Source: Nocardioides luteus (GTDB lineage Bacteria; Actinomycetota; Actinomycetes; Propionibacteriales; Nocardioidaceae). From it: DNA of 64,000 bases. The first letter of the stretch is position 1. Every line of letters starts with the position of its first letter. This document shows, piece after piece, positions 25,158 through 33,034 of this stretch. Both the position numbers and the translations under genes were made by a program. The notes under the pieces were generated by a model. It was not told the DNA's origin. It worked only from the letters and a program-made list of their open reading frames with translations, and made no database searches. Location of the stretch: assembly GCF_015752315.1 (NCBI RefSeq), contig NZ_JADOVJ010000001.1, positions 3,154,501-3,218,500 on the forward strand. The letters are read 5' to 3'.

Positions 25158-26575
25158 CGGGCTCCTCGTGGATTGTCGACAGGTCGGGCGAACTGCTCAC
25201 CGCTGGCCCGCTCGTACGCCCGCGCCGCACGCAGCACCCGGGCGTCGTCATGGCGGGCGCCGACGATCTGGAGGCCGACCGGCAGACCCGCCTCGGTGGT
25301 CCCGCACGGCACGCTCGCCGCCGGCTGCTGGGTCATGTTGAAGGGGTAGGTGTAGGGCGTCCAGCTCGGCCACCACGGCGAGGGCCACCCCTGCGGCGCC
25401 TGCAGCCCGCGCTCGAAGGCGGTGATCGGCATGGTCGGGGTGACCAGCAGGTCGTACGTCTCGTGGAACCGCCCCATGAGCCGGCCGAGGTCCATCCGGA
25501 CGGCGGTCGCGTCGAGGTAGTCGGCCGCGGAGCCGCGGCCCTTGGTCTCGATGCCTTCGCGCAGCAGCGGGTCGATCCGGTCGATCGCGCCAGCCGGGTA
25601 GGCGTCGACGACCTTGGCCGCGCCGCAGAACCAGAGCACGTCGAAGGCCTCGACCGGGTCGGCGAAGCCGGGGTCCACCTCCTCGACATGAGCGCCCTCG
25701 GATGCCAGCACGGTGACGGCTGTGCGGACGAGCTGCTCGACCTCCGGGTCGTTCTTCACGTACCCGAGCGTGGGCGAGAACCCGATCCGCAGCCCGTCGA
25801 CACCCTCGTCGAGCCCCGCCAGGAAGGAGGTCCTCGGCGTGGGCATGGCCGACCAGTCGCGGGAGTCGAAGCCGGCGATCACGTCGAGCAGCGCCGCGGC
25901 GTCGGTCACGGTCCTGGTCATCGGGCCGGCGTGGGAAAGGGTGCCGAACGGGCTGGCGGGATAGAGCGGCACCAGACCGTAGGTCGGCTTGATCGTCACG
26001 GTGCCCGTGAACGATGCCGGGATCCGGACCGAACCGCCGCCGTCGGTGCCGAGCGCCCAGGGGCCCATGCCGAGGCCGACCGCCGTGGCGGCGCCACCGC
26101 TGGAGCCGCCCGAGGTCAGGTCGGGGCCCCACGGGTTGCCGGTGGAGCCGTGGCGCAGCGAGTCGGTCACGCCCTTCCAGGCGAACTCCGGAGTCGTCGT
26201 CTTCCCGATGATCACGGCACCGGCCTCACGCAGCCGCGCGACCGCGGGCGCGTCCTCCGGCCAGGGACCGGCCTCGTCGATGAGCCAGGTGCCGCGGATT
26301 GTCGGCAATCCTGCAGTCCACAAGATGTCCTTGACCGAGGTCGGTACGCCGTCGGCACTGCCGAGCGGACGCCCGGCACGCCACCGCTCGGTCGACCCGG
26401 TCGCCTGCGCCAGCGCACCGTCCGGGTCGACCCGGACGAACGCGTTCACCGCCGGGTCGCGCTCCGCGATCGTGTCGAGCACCGCCCGGGTCGCGTCGAG
26501 CGGGGTGAAGGCACCCGACCGGTAGCCGGCGACGAGCTCGGCGGCGGTCAGGGCGCTGAGGCCGGGCTCGGTCAT
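25154..26575 (-). CDS. Amidase signature family hydrolase
   Basis: A 473-residue amidase with the complete Ser-cis-Ser-Lys triad: Lys82 in VPTSVKDI, Ser158 in TSGGSSGG, and Ser182 in DGGGSVRIP. These enzymes hydrolyse C-N amide bonds; the natural substrate is not predictable from sequence. It overlaps the upstream dehydrogenase stop by 4 bases and the downstream DUF3830 gene by 4 bases, so all three are translated together. The context with maleate-isomerase-like genes suggests a dicarboxylic acid amide, for example a maleamate-like compound; this is a guess. Confidence 0.85.
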   Translation of the reverse strand: MTEPGLSALTAAELVAGYRSGAFTPLDATRAVLDTIAERDPAVNAFVRVDPDGALAQATGSTERWRAGRPLGSADGVPTSVKDILWTAGLPTIRGTWLIDEAGPWPEDAPAVARLREAGAVIIGKTTTPEFAWKGVTDSLRHGSTGNPWGPDLTSGGSSGGAATAVGLGMGPWALGTDGGGSVRIPASFTGTVTIKPTYGLVPLYPASPFGTLSHAGPMTRTVTDAAALLDVIAGFDSRDWSAMPTPRTSFLAGLDEGVDGLRIGFSPTLGYVKNDPEVEQLVRTAVTVLASEGAHVEEVDPGFADPVEAFDVLWFCGAAKVVDAYPAGAIDRIDPLLREGIETKGRGSAADYLDATAVRMDLGRLMGRFHETYDLLVTPTMPITAFERGLQAPQGWPSPWWPSWTPYTYPFNMTQQPAASVPCGTTEAGLPVGLQIVGARHDDARVLRAARAYERASGEQFARPVDNPRGAR

Positions 26576-27561
26576 GCCCGCCCCCCTTCCTGGCCGACGA
26601 CGAAGCCGTGGCGCTTGTCGACGATGTTCAGCAGCGGCTCACCGCGCAGCCAGCGCTGGGCGTTGTCGACGAACTGACGCGCAAGTGCCTCCCGCCAGCC
26701 CTCGTAGTCGCCGGACATGTGCGCCGAGACCGCGACTCCCGGCATCGTCCACAGCGGGCTCTCGGCCGGGAGCGGCTCGACCTCGAAGACGTCGAGGGAC
26801 GCCGCCTCGAGCGGGCCGTCGCGGAGCGCGGAGACGAGCGCTTCCTCGTCGACGATCGGCCCGCGGCCGACGTTGACGAAATGGCTGCCCGGTTTCATCG
26901 CCGCGAGCACGTCCTTGCTGATCAGCCCTCGGGTCTCGGCGGTCAGCGGCGCCGTCACCACGACATGGTCGGCCCAGTCGACATGGGCGGCCAGGTCGGC
27001 GCTCGCGACGACCTCGCCGAAGTCGGGATCACCGCTTCGGGCGGTGCGGCCGGCGCCGCGTACGTCCATCCCGACCGCCCGGAGCAGCCGGGCCGTCTCG
27101 CGGCCGATCGCACCGGTGCCGACCACGAGCGCGGTCTCGACGCTGATCAAGCGGGTCTCGCGGCGATGCCAGGTTCTGGTCGCCTGCAGGTCGTGGCTGT
27201 GATGGAGATCCTTGGCCACGGCCAGGATCGAGCCGAGCACGAACTCGGCCATCGCCCGGTCGAAGATGCCGCGGGCGTTGGTGACCACGACGTCGGAGTC
27301 CACCAGCTCGGGGAAGAGCAGCTTGTCGACGCCGGCGGCGGCGACGTGGATCCAGCGCAGCGAGCCGGCGCTCGGCCAGGCGTCGCGGACGGCTTCGGAG
27401 AAGTAGTCCCACAGCAGCAGCGCCTCGGCACCGTGGAGCGCGTCGGCGAGGCCGGCGGCATCGGTGTAGGTGACCTGGGCGGTGGCCTCGATGCTCTCCA
27501 TTCCGGCTGGTCTGCTGCCGTCGGGCGGGCAGAGGATCGTGATCGGCGGGCGCCGGGCCAT
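26572..27561 (-). CDS. D-2-hydroxyacid dehydrogenase (NAD)
   Basis: A 329-residue D-isomer-specific 2-hydroxyacid dehydrogenase. The Rossmann motif is VVGTGAIGRETARLL near residue 145; catalytic residues fit Arg in NVGRGPIVDE, Glu in DVFEVEPLP, and His in VSAHMSGDYEGWR. It likely reduces a 2-keto acid or oxidises a D-2-hydroxyacid in the cluster's pathway. The ATG at 27561 gives MARRPPITIL; a longer start at 27594 is less natural. It is the first gene of a three-gene unit divergent from the isomerase pair, with a GntR box in the shared space. Confidence 0.82.
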   Translation of the reverse strand: MARRPPITILCPPDGSRPAGMESIEATAQVTYTDAAGLADALHGAEALLLWDYFSEAVRDAWPSAGSLRWIHVAAAGVDKLLFPELVDSDVVVTNARGIFDRAMAEFVLGSILAVAKDLHHSHDLQATRTWHRRETRLISVETALVVGTGAIGRETARLLRAVGMDVRGAGRTARSGDPDFGEVVASADLAAHVDWADHVVVTAPLTAETRGLISKDVLAAMKPGSHFVNVGRGPIVDEEALVSALRDGPLEAASLDVFEVEPLPAESPLWTMPGVAVSAHMSGDYEGWREALARQFVDNAQRWLRGEPLLNIVDKRHGFVVGQEGGRA

Positions 27562-27635
27562 CTCCAAGAGAATCCTCCGTCGAGTTCGACACACCGCGGC
27601 AACAATCCGAGACTACGCTAGGAGGCCAGATTGCA

Positions 27636-27649
27636 GATTGTCAACAATC
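27636..27649. promoter_or_regulatory. GntR operator, copy 1
   Basis: GATTGTCAACAATC (core ATTGT-N2-ACAAT), between the dehydrogenase and the divergent isomerase pair, 13 bases before the isomerase ATG. An identical 14-mer occurs at 30713-30726 and 33007-33020. Confidence 0.78.
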
Positions 27650-27662
27650 CTAGCGAGGTGCG

Positions 27663-28373
27663 ATGTCCCCGACGGTACGCATCGCCGTGGTCGTTCCCCA
27701 TGACATGGTGCTCGACCACGAGCTGTGGCGGTGGGCCCCGCCCGACACCAGCCTGCTCTTCACCCGCACGCCCTACACCGACCGTGCGGTCACCCTCGAG
27801 ATGGCCGAGGAGATCAGCGAGACCACGGTCGTCGAGCAGGCCGTGCGCGACCTGTCGGCTGCCCAGCCCCACGCCTACGTCTACGCCTGCACCTCCGGCA
27901 GCTTCGTCCACGGCCGGCACGGCGAGCGCCGGCTGACCGCCGCGATGCACCGCGCCGGCGGCGCTCCCGCGGTCACCACCTCCGGCGCCGTGCTCGAGTC
28001 GCTCGCCACCCTGAACGTCTCCCGGGTCGCGGTCGCCACCCCCTACGACGCCGCGCTCGCCGCCCGGTTCGGCAGCTTCCTGGCCGAGGCCGGCATCACC
28101 GTCGTGAGCGCGGGCGACCTCGGGCTGGGCCACCACATCTGGGAGGTTCCCTACGAGACGACGCTCGAGCTGGTGCGGGCTGCGGACTCCCACGCGGCCG
28201 AGGCGGTCGTCGTCTCGTGCACCAACCTGGCGACGTACGACATCATCGGCCGGCTCGAGGCAGAGCTCGGCAAGCCGGTGGTCTCGGCCAACCGGGCGAC
28301 CATGGAGGTCGCGCTCCGGATGGTCGGACGCACTCCGCCGAGCACGGAGAACCTGTGGGGGCACGCCTCATGA
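27663..28373 (+). CDS. Maleate cis-trans isomerase-like protein (Asp/Glu racemase superfamily), subunit 1
   Basis: A 236-residue protein of the maleate isomerase/arylmalonate decarboxylase family. Both candidate catalytic cysteines are present: one in YACTSGSFVHG near residue 80 and one in VVSCTNLATYD near 185. It overlaps the next gene, a homologue, by 4 bases, so the two probably form a hetero-oligomer. A cis-trans isomerisation, racemisation or decarboxylation of a dicarboxylic acid is possible. A GntR box lies 13 bases before the ATG. Confidence 0.78.
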   Translation: MSPTVRIAVVVPHDMVLDHELWRWAPPDTSLLFTRTPYTDRAVTLEMAEEISETTVVEQAVRDLSAAQPHAYVYACTSGSFVHGRHGERRLTAAMHRAGGAPAVTTSGAVLESLATLNVSRVAVATPYDAALAARFGSFLAEAGITVVSAGDLGLGHHIWEVPYETTLELVRAADSHAAEAVVVSCTNLATYDIIGRLEAELGKPVVSANRATMEVALRMVGRTPPSTENLWGHAS

Positions 28374-29089
28374 CCCGCCCGCCGGTCGTCGGGCTGCTCT
28401 ATCCGGGCTATGCGGCCGAGGACGACTTCCCGGCGCTCGAGAACGCGCTGGGTGGTGCGATCCGGCTCCCGCTGGTCCACACCTCCATCGACCGGGACGA
28501 GCACAGCGTGGAGGCGCTCCTCGACACCGGCTCTCCGGACAGGCTCGCCGAGGGTGCCGACGCGATCGCCGTCCACTCCCCCGACGCGGTGATGTGGGCC
28601 TGCACGTCGGGCAGCTTCGTCTACGGCGGCGACGGTGCGGCGAGCCAGGCCGCCGCGATCGCCGAGCGCCTCGGCGTCCCGGCCTCCTCGACGTCGATCG
28701 CGTTCGTCGAGGCGGCCCGGGCCCTGGGGCTCGGGAAGGTCGCCGTCGCGGCGTCCTACCCAGCGGACCTGGCCGGGCACTTCCGCTCCTTTCTCGCGGC
28801 CGGAGGGATCGAGGTGGTCTCGTTCGGCGCCAGCGGGATCTTCACCGCCGTCGACGTCGGTCGTCTCGGGCCCGAGGCGGTCGTCGGGATGACCGTGGCC
28901 GTCGACGTCCCCGACGCCGAGGCCGTCCTCGTTCCCGACACCGCGATGCACACGCTGACCTGCATCGATGCGCTGGAGCAGGCACTCGGCAAACCGGTGC
29001 TGACAGCCAACCAGGTGACCGTCTGGGAAGGCCTTCGACTCGCCCGGGCGTCCCGCCCCCTGCCGGGGCTCGGCACCCTCTTCAGGTAA
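28370..29089 (+). CDS. Maleate isomerase-like protein, subunit 2 (one cysteine only)
   Basis: A 239-residue homologue of the preceding protein, starting with ATG at 28370 in an ATGA overlap. The first catalytic Cys is kept in WACTSGSFVYGG near residue 79, but the second position, VVSCTN in subunit 1, reads LVPDTAMHT, so Cys is replaced by Asp. Single-cysteine members of this superfamily catalyse different chemistry, such as decarboxylation by arylmalonate decarboxylase, so this subunit may be specialised or structural. It ends 170 bases before the transporter gene. Confidence 0.75.
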   Translation: MTRPPVVGLLYPGYAAEDDFPALENALGGAIRLPLVHTSIDRDEHSVEALLDTGSPDRLAEGADAIAVHSPDAVMWACTSGSFVYGGDGAASQAAAIAERLGVPASSTSIAFVEAARALGLGKVAVAASYPADLAGHFRSFLAAGGIEVVSFGASGIFTAVDVGRLGPEAVVGMTVAVDVPDAEAVLVPDTAMHTLTCIDALEQALGKPVLTANQVTVWEGLRLARASRPLPGLGTLFR

Positions 29090-29179
29090 CGTCGCGGCTT
29101 TCCATAAACCTTCGTAACGCCCTGCGCCGCCGCCGGTGCGCTCTAGCCAGAGCACGTGGACAGCGCTAACGTGACGAGA

Positions 29180-29191
29180 ATTGTTGACAAA
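29180..29191. promoter_or_regulatory. GntR operator, copy 2 (imperfect)
   Basis: ATTGTTGACAAA, one mismatch to the ATTGT-N2-ACAAT core, 67 bases upstream of the transporter ATG. It is the weakest of the four copies. Confidence 0.55.
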
Positions 29192-29258
29192 CCTACTGTC
29201 GACACTGCGGGTCAAAAGCGGTCCCCAGCCATCAATCACACCGAATAGGTGAGAAGAA

Positions 29259-30623
29259 ATGTCCGGAACCCCCACCATCCCCTCCCACGAGGCACAACCC
29301 GACAAATCGAAGCTCCGAAGAGCCATCACGGGCTCAGCGGTCGGCAATGCGACCGAATGGTTCGACTACGGCGCCTTCGCCTACGTCGCGACAGAGATCA
29401 CCGCCAACTTCTTCCCGGAGTACGGCTTCGCCGGCACCGCTCTGACGTTCGCGATCTCGTTCATCCTGCGACCGCTCGGCGGCCTCTTCTGGGGTCCGCT
29501 CGGCGACCGCATCGGACGCCAGCGCGTCCTCGCGATGACGATCATCCTGATGGCGGCCGCCACGTTCCTGGTCGGCTGCCTGCCGACGTACGACTCGGTC
29601 GGCATCTGGGCCGTGGTCCTGCTCGTGCTGCTCCGGGTGATCCAGGGATTCTCGACCGGCGGCGAGTACGGCGGCGCAGCGACCTACATGGCCGAGTGCG
29701 CCCCCGACAAGAAGCGCGGCTTCTACGGGAGCTTCCTGGAGTTCGGCACGATCGTCGGCTTCACCGCGGCCATCGCTGTCGTCTTCATCACCGAGAAGAG
29801 CATCGGCCAGGAAGCGATGACCGAGTGGGGCTGGCGCATCCCGTTCCTGATCGGTGGTCCGATCGGCCTGATCGGCCTCTACATCCGGACCCGGCTCGAG
29901 GAGACCCCGGTCTTCCAGGAGCTCGAGACGCAGGACGCCGTCGAGGGCGGTGCCGGGGCCGCGCTGAAGGACCTCTTCGCGCTGTTCTGGAAGCCGATCC
30001 TCACCCTGATCGGCCTGGTCGCCGCGCTCAACATCGCCAACTACACCCTGCTCGCCTACATGGCGACCTACCTGCAGGAGGAGGCCGGCTTCACCAGCTC
30101 CGACGCCGACCTGCTGGTCATCTTCGGACAGATCGCGATGCTGGTCTTCCTGCCGATCGCCGGAGCGCTCTCGGACTGGGTCGGCCGCAAGCCGTTGTGG
30201 GGCGGCTCCTTCATCGGGCTCATCGTGCTGTCGGTCCCGATGTTCCTCCTGATCGGCCAGGGCTTCTGGCCGGCGGTCCTCGGGTTCACGGTGCTGGGCA
30301 TCGTCTACGTCGCCCAGCTGGCGACCATCTCGGCGACCTTCCCGGCGATGTTCCCCTCGCAGGTGCGCTACGGCGGCATGGCGATCGGCTACAACGTCTC
30401 CACCGCCGCCTTCGGCGGCACGGCGCTGTACGTCAACAACGCGCTGATCGGGGCCACCGGCGATGTGCTGATGCCGGCGTACTACATGATCGCCGGATCG
30501 GTGGTCGGTCTGATCGCGCTGTTCTTCGTCGTCGAGACCGCCGGAAAGTCGATCCGCGGCACCGAGATCCCGGGCACGCCGGAGTCCGAGGCGGAGCTCG
30601 CCGAGCTCGACAAGGTCGTCTGA
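29259..30623 (+). CDS. MHS-family MFS transporter
   Basis: A 454-residue twelve-helix metabolite:H+ symporter (ProP/ShiA type). GSAVGNATEWFDYGAFAY near residue 27 is the family start, with GPLGDRIGRQRVL and GALSDWVGRKPLW as the two conserved cytoplasmic loops. It lies between the isomerase pair and the GntR regulator, with its own GntR box, so it probably imports the cluster's substrate, likely a carboxylate or betaine-like molecule. The ATG at 29259 is preceded by AGGTGAGAAG. A strong hairpin follows the gene. Confidence 0.85.
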   Translation: MSGTPTIPSHEAQPDKSKLRRAITGSAVGNATEWFDYGAFAYVATEITANFFPEYGFAGTALTFAISFILRPLGGLFWGPLGDRIGRQRVLAMTIILMAAATFLVGCLPTYDSVGIWAVVLLVLLRVIQGFSTGGEYGGAATYMAECAPDKKRGFYGSFLEFGTIVGFTAAIAVVFITEKSIGQEAMTEWGWRIPFLIGGPIGLIGLYIRTRLEETPVFQELETQDAVEGGAGAALKDLFALFWKPILTLIGLVAALNIANYTLLAYMATYLQEEAGFTSSDADLLVIFGQIAMLVFLPIAGALSDWVGRKPLWGGSFIGLIVLSVPMFLLIGQGFWPAVLGFTVLGIVYVAQLATISATFPAMFPSQVRYGGMAIGYNVSTAAFGGTALYVNNALIGATGDVLMPAYYMIAGSVVGLIALFFVVETAGKSIRGTEIPGTPESEAELAELDKVV

Positions 30624-30638
30624 GCGTCGACTGCCGAC

Positions 30639-30673
30639 GAGCGTGCCGGGCGCGTCACACGCCCGGCACGCTC
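30639..30673 (+). terminator. Hairpin terminator after the MFS gene
   Basis: A perfect 14-bp stem (GAGCGTGCCGGGCG at 30639-30652 and its complement at 30660-30673) with a 7-base loop, between the transporter stop and the GntR box. It lacks a T-tract, as many actinobacterial terminators do. Confidence 0.65.
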
Positions 30674-30712
30674 ACGGTCGATCCCCCCACCGGCACCGCG
30701 GCCACATGCAAT

Positions 30713-30726
30713 GATTGTCAACAATC
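30713..30726. promoter_or_regulatory. GntR operator, copy 3 (autoregulation)
   Basis: GATTGTCAACAATC, identical to copies 1 and 4, lying 34 bases upstream of the gntR start at 30761. Confidence 0.75.
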
Positions 30727-30760
30727 AAACTCTTTTCTCGGTGACCCATCGGAGACCACG

Positions 30761-31444
30761 TTGACAGCGACATCGAGCTTCGAACCCGTGCACAGAGAGT
30801 CGACGGCCTCGGTCATCGCTCGCCAGCTGCGCACGGCGATCATGGAGCGCACCCTCCAGCCGGGGGCGCAGCTGAGCGAGACCGCGCTCTCGGCCCAGTT
30901 CGGCGTCAGCCGCGGGCCGCTGCGCGAGGCCATGCAGCGACTCGTCCAGGAGGGTCTGCTCCGCAGCGAGCCCAACCGCGGACTCTTCGTGATCGAGCTC
31001 GACGAAGCCGACATCCGAGACATCTACCTGGCCCGGGCCGCCGTCGAGGGTGCCGCCGCCACGATGATCGCCCGGGCGCGGGTCCCCGCGGCGCTGCGCG
31101 AGCTCCGTGCGGCCTGCGAGGCGATGACCAAGTCCCTCGAGCTGGGCGACCCAGCGGCGCTGAGCGACGCCGACTTCCACTTCCACGACGTGCTGGTGCA
31201 GTGCTCCGGGAGCCGGCGCCTGGCCCGCATGCACCAGACCCTGATCGTCGAGACGAGGATGTGCCTGACCGCGCTGGAGGGCACCTACCAGCAGCCGCTC
31301 GAGCTGGTCGAGGAACACAACCAGATCGTCGACGCCATCGAGGCCGGCGACGTGAAGCTGACCCTCAAGCGCGTCGAGCTGCACATGGACGAGGCGCTAC
31401 GACGCCTTATCCATGCCGACGACAACGACCCGGGCTACGTCTAG
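30761..31444 (+). CDS. GntR-family (FadR/FCD) regulator of the catabolic cluster
   Basis: A 227-residue GntR regulator. The winged helix spans about residues 12-75 (IARQLRTAIMERTLQPGAQL, VSRGPLREAMQRLVQEGLL); the C-terminal FCD ligand domain has the metal-binding Asp/His pattern (DADFHFHDVLVQ, EHNQIVDAIEAGD). The likely start is a TTG at 30761 with GGAG six bases upstream; no in-frame ATG or GTG fits before the domain. A 14-bp palindrome precedes this gene, and copies lie at the promoters of the isomerase pair and the aminotransferase, with an imperfect one at the transporter, so this protein most likely binds them. The effector is unknown. Confidence 0.83.
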   Translation: MTATSSFEPVHRESTASVIARQLRTAIMERTLQPGAQLSETALSAQFGVSRGPLREAMQRLVQEGLLRSEPNRGLFVIELDEADIRDIYLARAAVEGAAATMIARARVPAALRELRAACEAMTKSLELGDPAALSDADFHFHDVLVQCSGSRRLARMHQTLIVETRMCLTALEGTYQQPLELVEEHNQIVDAIEAGDVKLTLKRVELHMDEALRRLIHADDNDPGYV

Positions 31445-31460
31445 ACCCGCGGTTCACGCC

Positions 31461-32927
31461 TCACATCGCGATCCCGACGTACTTGGTCTCGAGGAACTCC
31501 TCGATCCCGGTACGCCCGCCCTCCCGCCCCAGTCCCGACGCCTTGACGCCGCCGAAGGGCGCAGCGGGGTTGGAGACCACGCCCTGGTTGAGCCCGACCA
31601 TGCCGGACTCGAGCGCCTCGGCGACCCGCAGACCGCGGCGCAGGTCGTTGGTGAAGACGTAGTTCACCAGACCGTACTCGGTGTCGTTGACCGCCGCGAC
31701 CACCTCGTCCTCGGTGTCGAACGGGGTCAGCGGTGCGACCGGTCCGAAGATCTCCTCGCTGGCCATCCGGGCCGACACCGGCACCCCGGTCAGCACGGTC
31801 GGCGGGTAGAAGTAGCCCGGCCCCTCCGGGGCGGCGCCTCCGGTCAGCACCCGCGCACCACCGGCCACCGCGTCGTCCACGAGGGTCTGCACCTTCTCCC
31901 TGGCCGTCTCGTCGATGAGCGGCCCGACGCGTACGCCCTCCTCGACCCCGCGGCCGACGGGCAGCTCGGACATCGCCTTGGCGAGCCGCTCGCCGAACTC
32001 GTCGATGACCGAGCGCTGCACGAAGATCCGGTTGGCGGCCGTGCAGGCCTCCCCCGTGTTGCGCATCTTCGCGGCCAGCGCGCCTGCGACCGCCTCGTCG
32101 ATGTCGGCGTCCTCGAAGACGACGAAGCCGGCGTTGCCGCCGAGCTCCATGGAGGTACGCAGCACCTTCTCCGCGCTCTGCGCGAGCAGCACCCGCCCGA
32201 CCGCCGTGGAGCCGGTGAAGGAGAGCTTGCGGATCACCCCGGAGCGCAGCAGTGGCTCGGTCAGCTCGCCCGGCCGGGTGGTCGGCAGGATGTTGACGAC
32301 CCCGTCGGGCACGCCGGCCTCGCGCAGGATCTCCCCCAGCGCGAGCATCGAGAGCGGCGTCTGCGCGGCTGGCTTGATGATGCTGGTGCAGCCGGCCGCG
32401 ATCGCCGGCCCGAGCTTGCGCGTCCCCATCGCCATCGGGAAGTTCCACGGCGTGATCAGCAGCGCCGGACCGACCGGCTGCTTGGTGATCAGGAACCTGG
32501 AGCCGCCGGCCGGCGCGGTCTGGTAGCCACCCTCGATCCGCACCGCCTCCTCGGCGAAGTGTCGGAAGAACTCCGCGGCGTACGCGATCTCGCCCTTCGC
32601 CTCTGCCAGCGGCTTGCCCATCTCGAGCGTCATCAGCAGCGCGAGGTCATCGATGCGCTCGTGGAGGAGGTCGAAGGCGGCCATGAGCATGTCCGCCCGA
32701 GCGCGCGGCGCGGTCGCGGCGAACTCCTTCTGCGCGCCCGCAGCGGCGTCGAGAGCACGCCGGCCGTCCTCGGGGGTCGCGTCGGCGACGGCGCAGAGCA
32801 CCTCTCCGGTCGATGGGTCGAGCACGTCGAAGGTCTCGCCGCCGCTCGCATCCACCCACTGACCTGCGACAAGGAGCCCCTTGGGCACCTCTGCCACGAC
32901 CCGTGCCTCGTTCGGTTCTCCACCCAT
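31461..32927 (-). CDS. NAD(P)-dependent aldehyde dehydrogenase, succinate-semialdehyde type
   Basis: A 488-residue aldehyde dehydrogenase. The cofactor site LLITPWNFPMAM is near residue 155, the general-base Glu lies in SMELGGNAGF near 257, and the nucleophilic Cys in NTGEACTAANR near 290. Order and length match succinate-semialdehyde dehydrogenases (GabD). It is divergent from a class III aminotransferase with a GntR box between, a pairing seen in 4-aminobutyrate catabolism (transamination then oxidation). Other omega-amino acids or semialdehydes are possible. It is convergent with gntR, with a 16-base gap. Confidence 0.82.
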   Translation of the reverse strand: MGGEPNEARVVAEVPKGLLVAGQWVDASGGETFDVLDPSTGEVLCAVADATPEDGRRALDAAAGAQKEFAATAPRARADMLMAAFDLLHERIDDLALLMTLEMGKPLAEAKGEIAYAAEFFRHFAEEAVRIEGGYQTAPAGGSRFLITKQPVGPALLITPWNFPMAMGTRKLGPAIAAGCTSIIKPAAQTPLSMLALGEILREAGVPDGVVNILPTTRPGELTEPLLRSGVIRKLSFTGSTAVGRVLLAQSAEKVLRTSMELGGNAGFVVFEDADIDEAVAGALAAKMRNTGEACTAANRIFVQRSVIDEFGERLAKAMSELPVGRGVEEGVRVGPLIDETAREKVQTLVDDAVAGGARVLTGGAAPEGPGYFYPPTVLTGVPVSARMASEEIFGPVAPLTPFDTEDEVVAAVNDTEYGLVNYVFTNDLRRGLRVAEALESGMVGLNQGVVSNPAAPFGGVKASGLGREGGRTGIEEFLETKYVGIAM

Positions 32928-33006
32928 GCCGCATCAGCCTCCAAGGTCAGCATCCGGCCGTCCGGCTGACAGCCATCCAACGCTGGCCTAGTGTAGTAGC
33001 GGGTCG

Positions 33007-33020
33007 GATTGTCAACAATC
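33007..33020. promoter_or_regulatory. GntR operator, copy 4
   Basis: GATTGTCAACAATC between the aldehyde dehydrogenase and aminotransferase genes, 14 bases before the aminotransferase ATG. Identical to copies 1 and 3. Confidence 0.78.
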
Positions 33021-33034
33021 GACAGGAGTCCACC

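Noticed and set aside
26297..26310. GATTGTCGGCAATC inside the amidase coding region as a fifth GntR box
   Set aside because: It differs at two central positions from the ATTGT-N2-ACAAT core and lies within a coding sequence far from a promoter.
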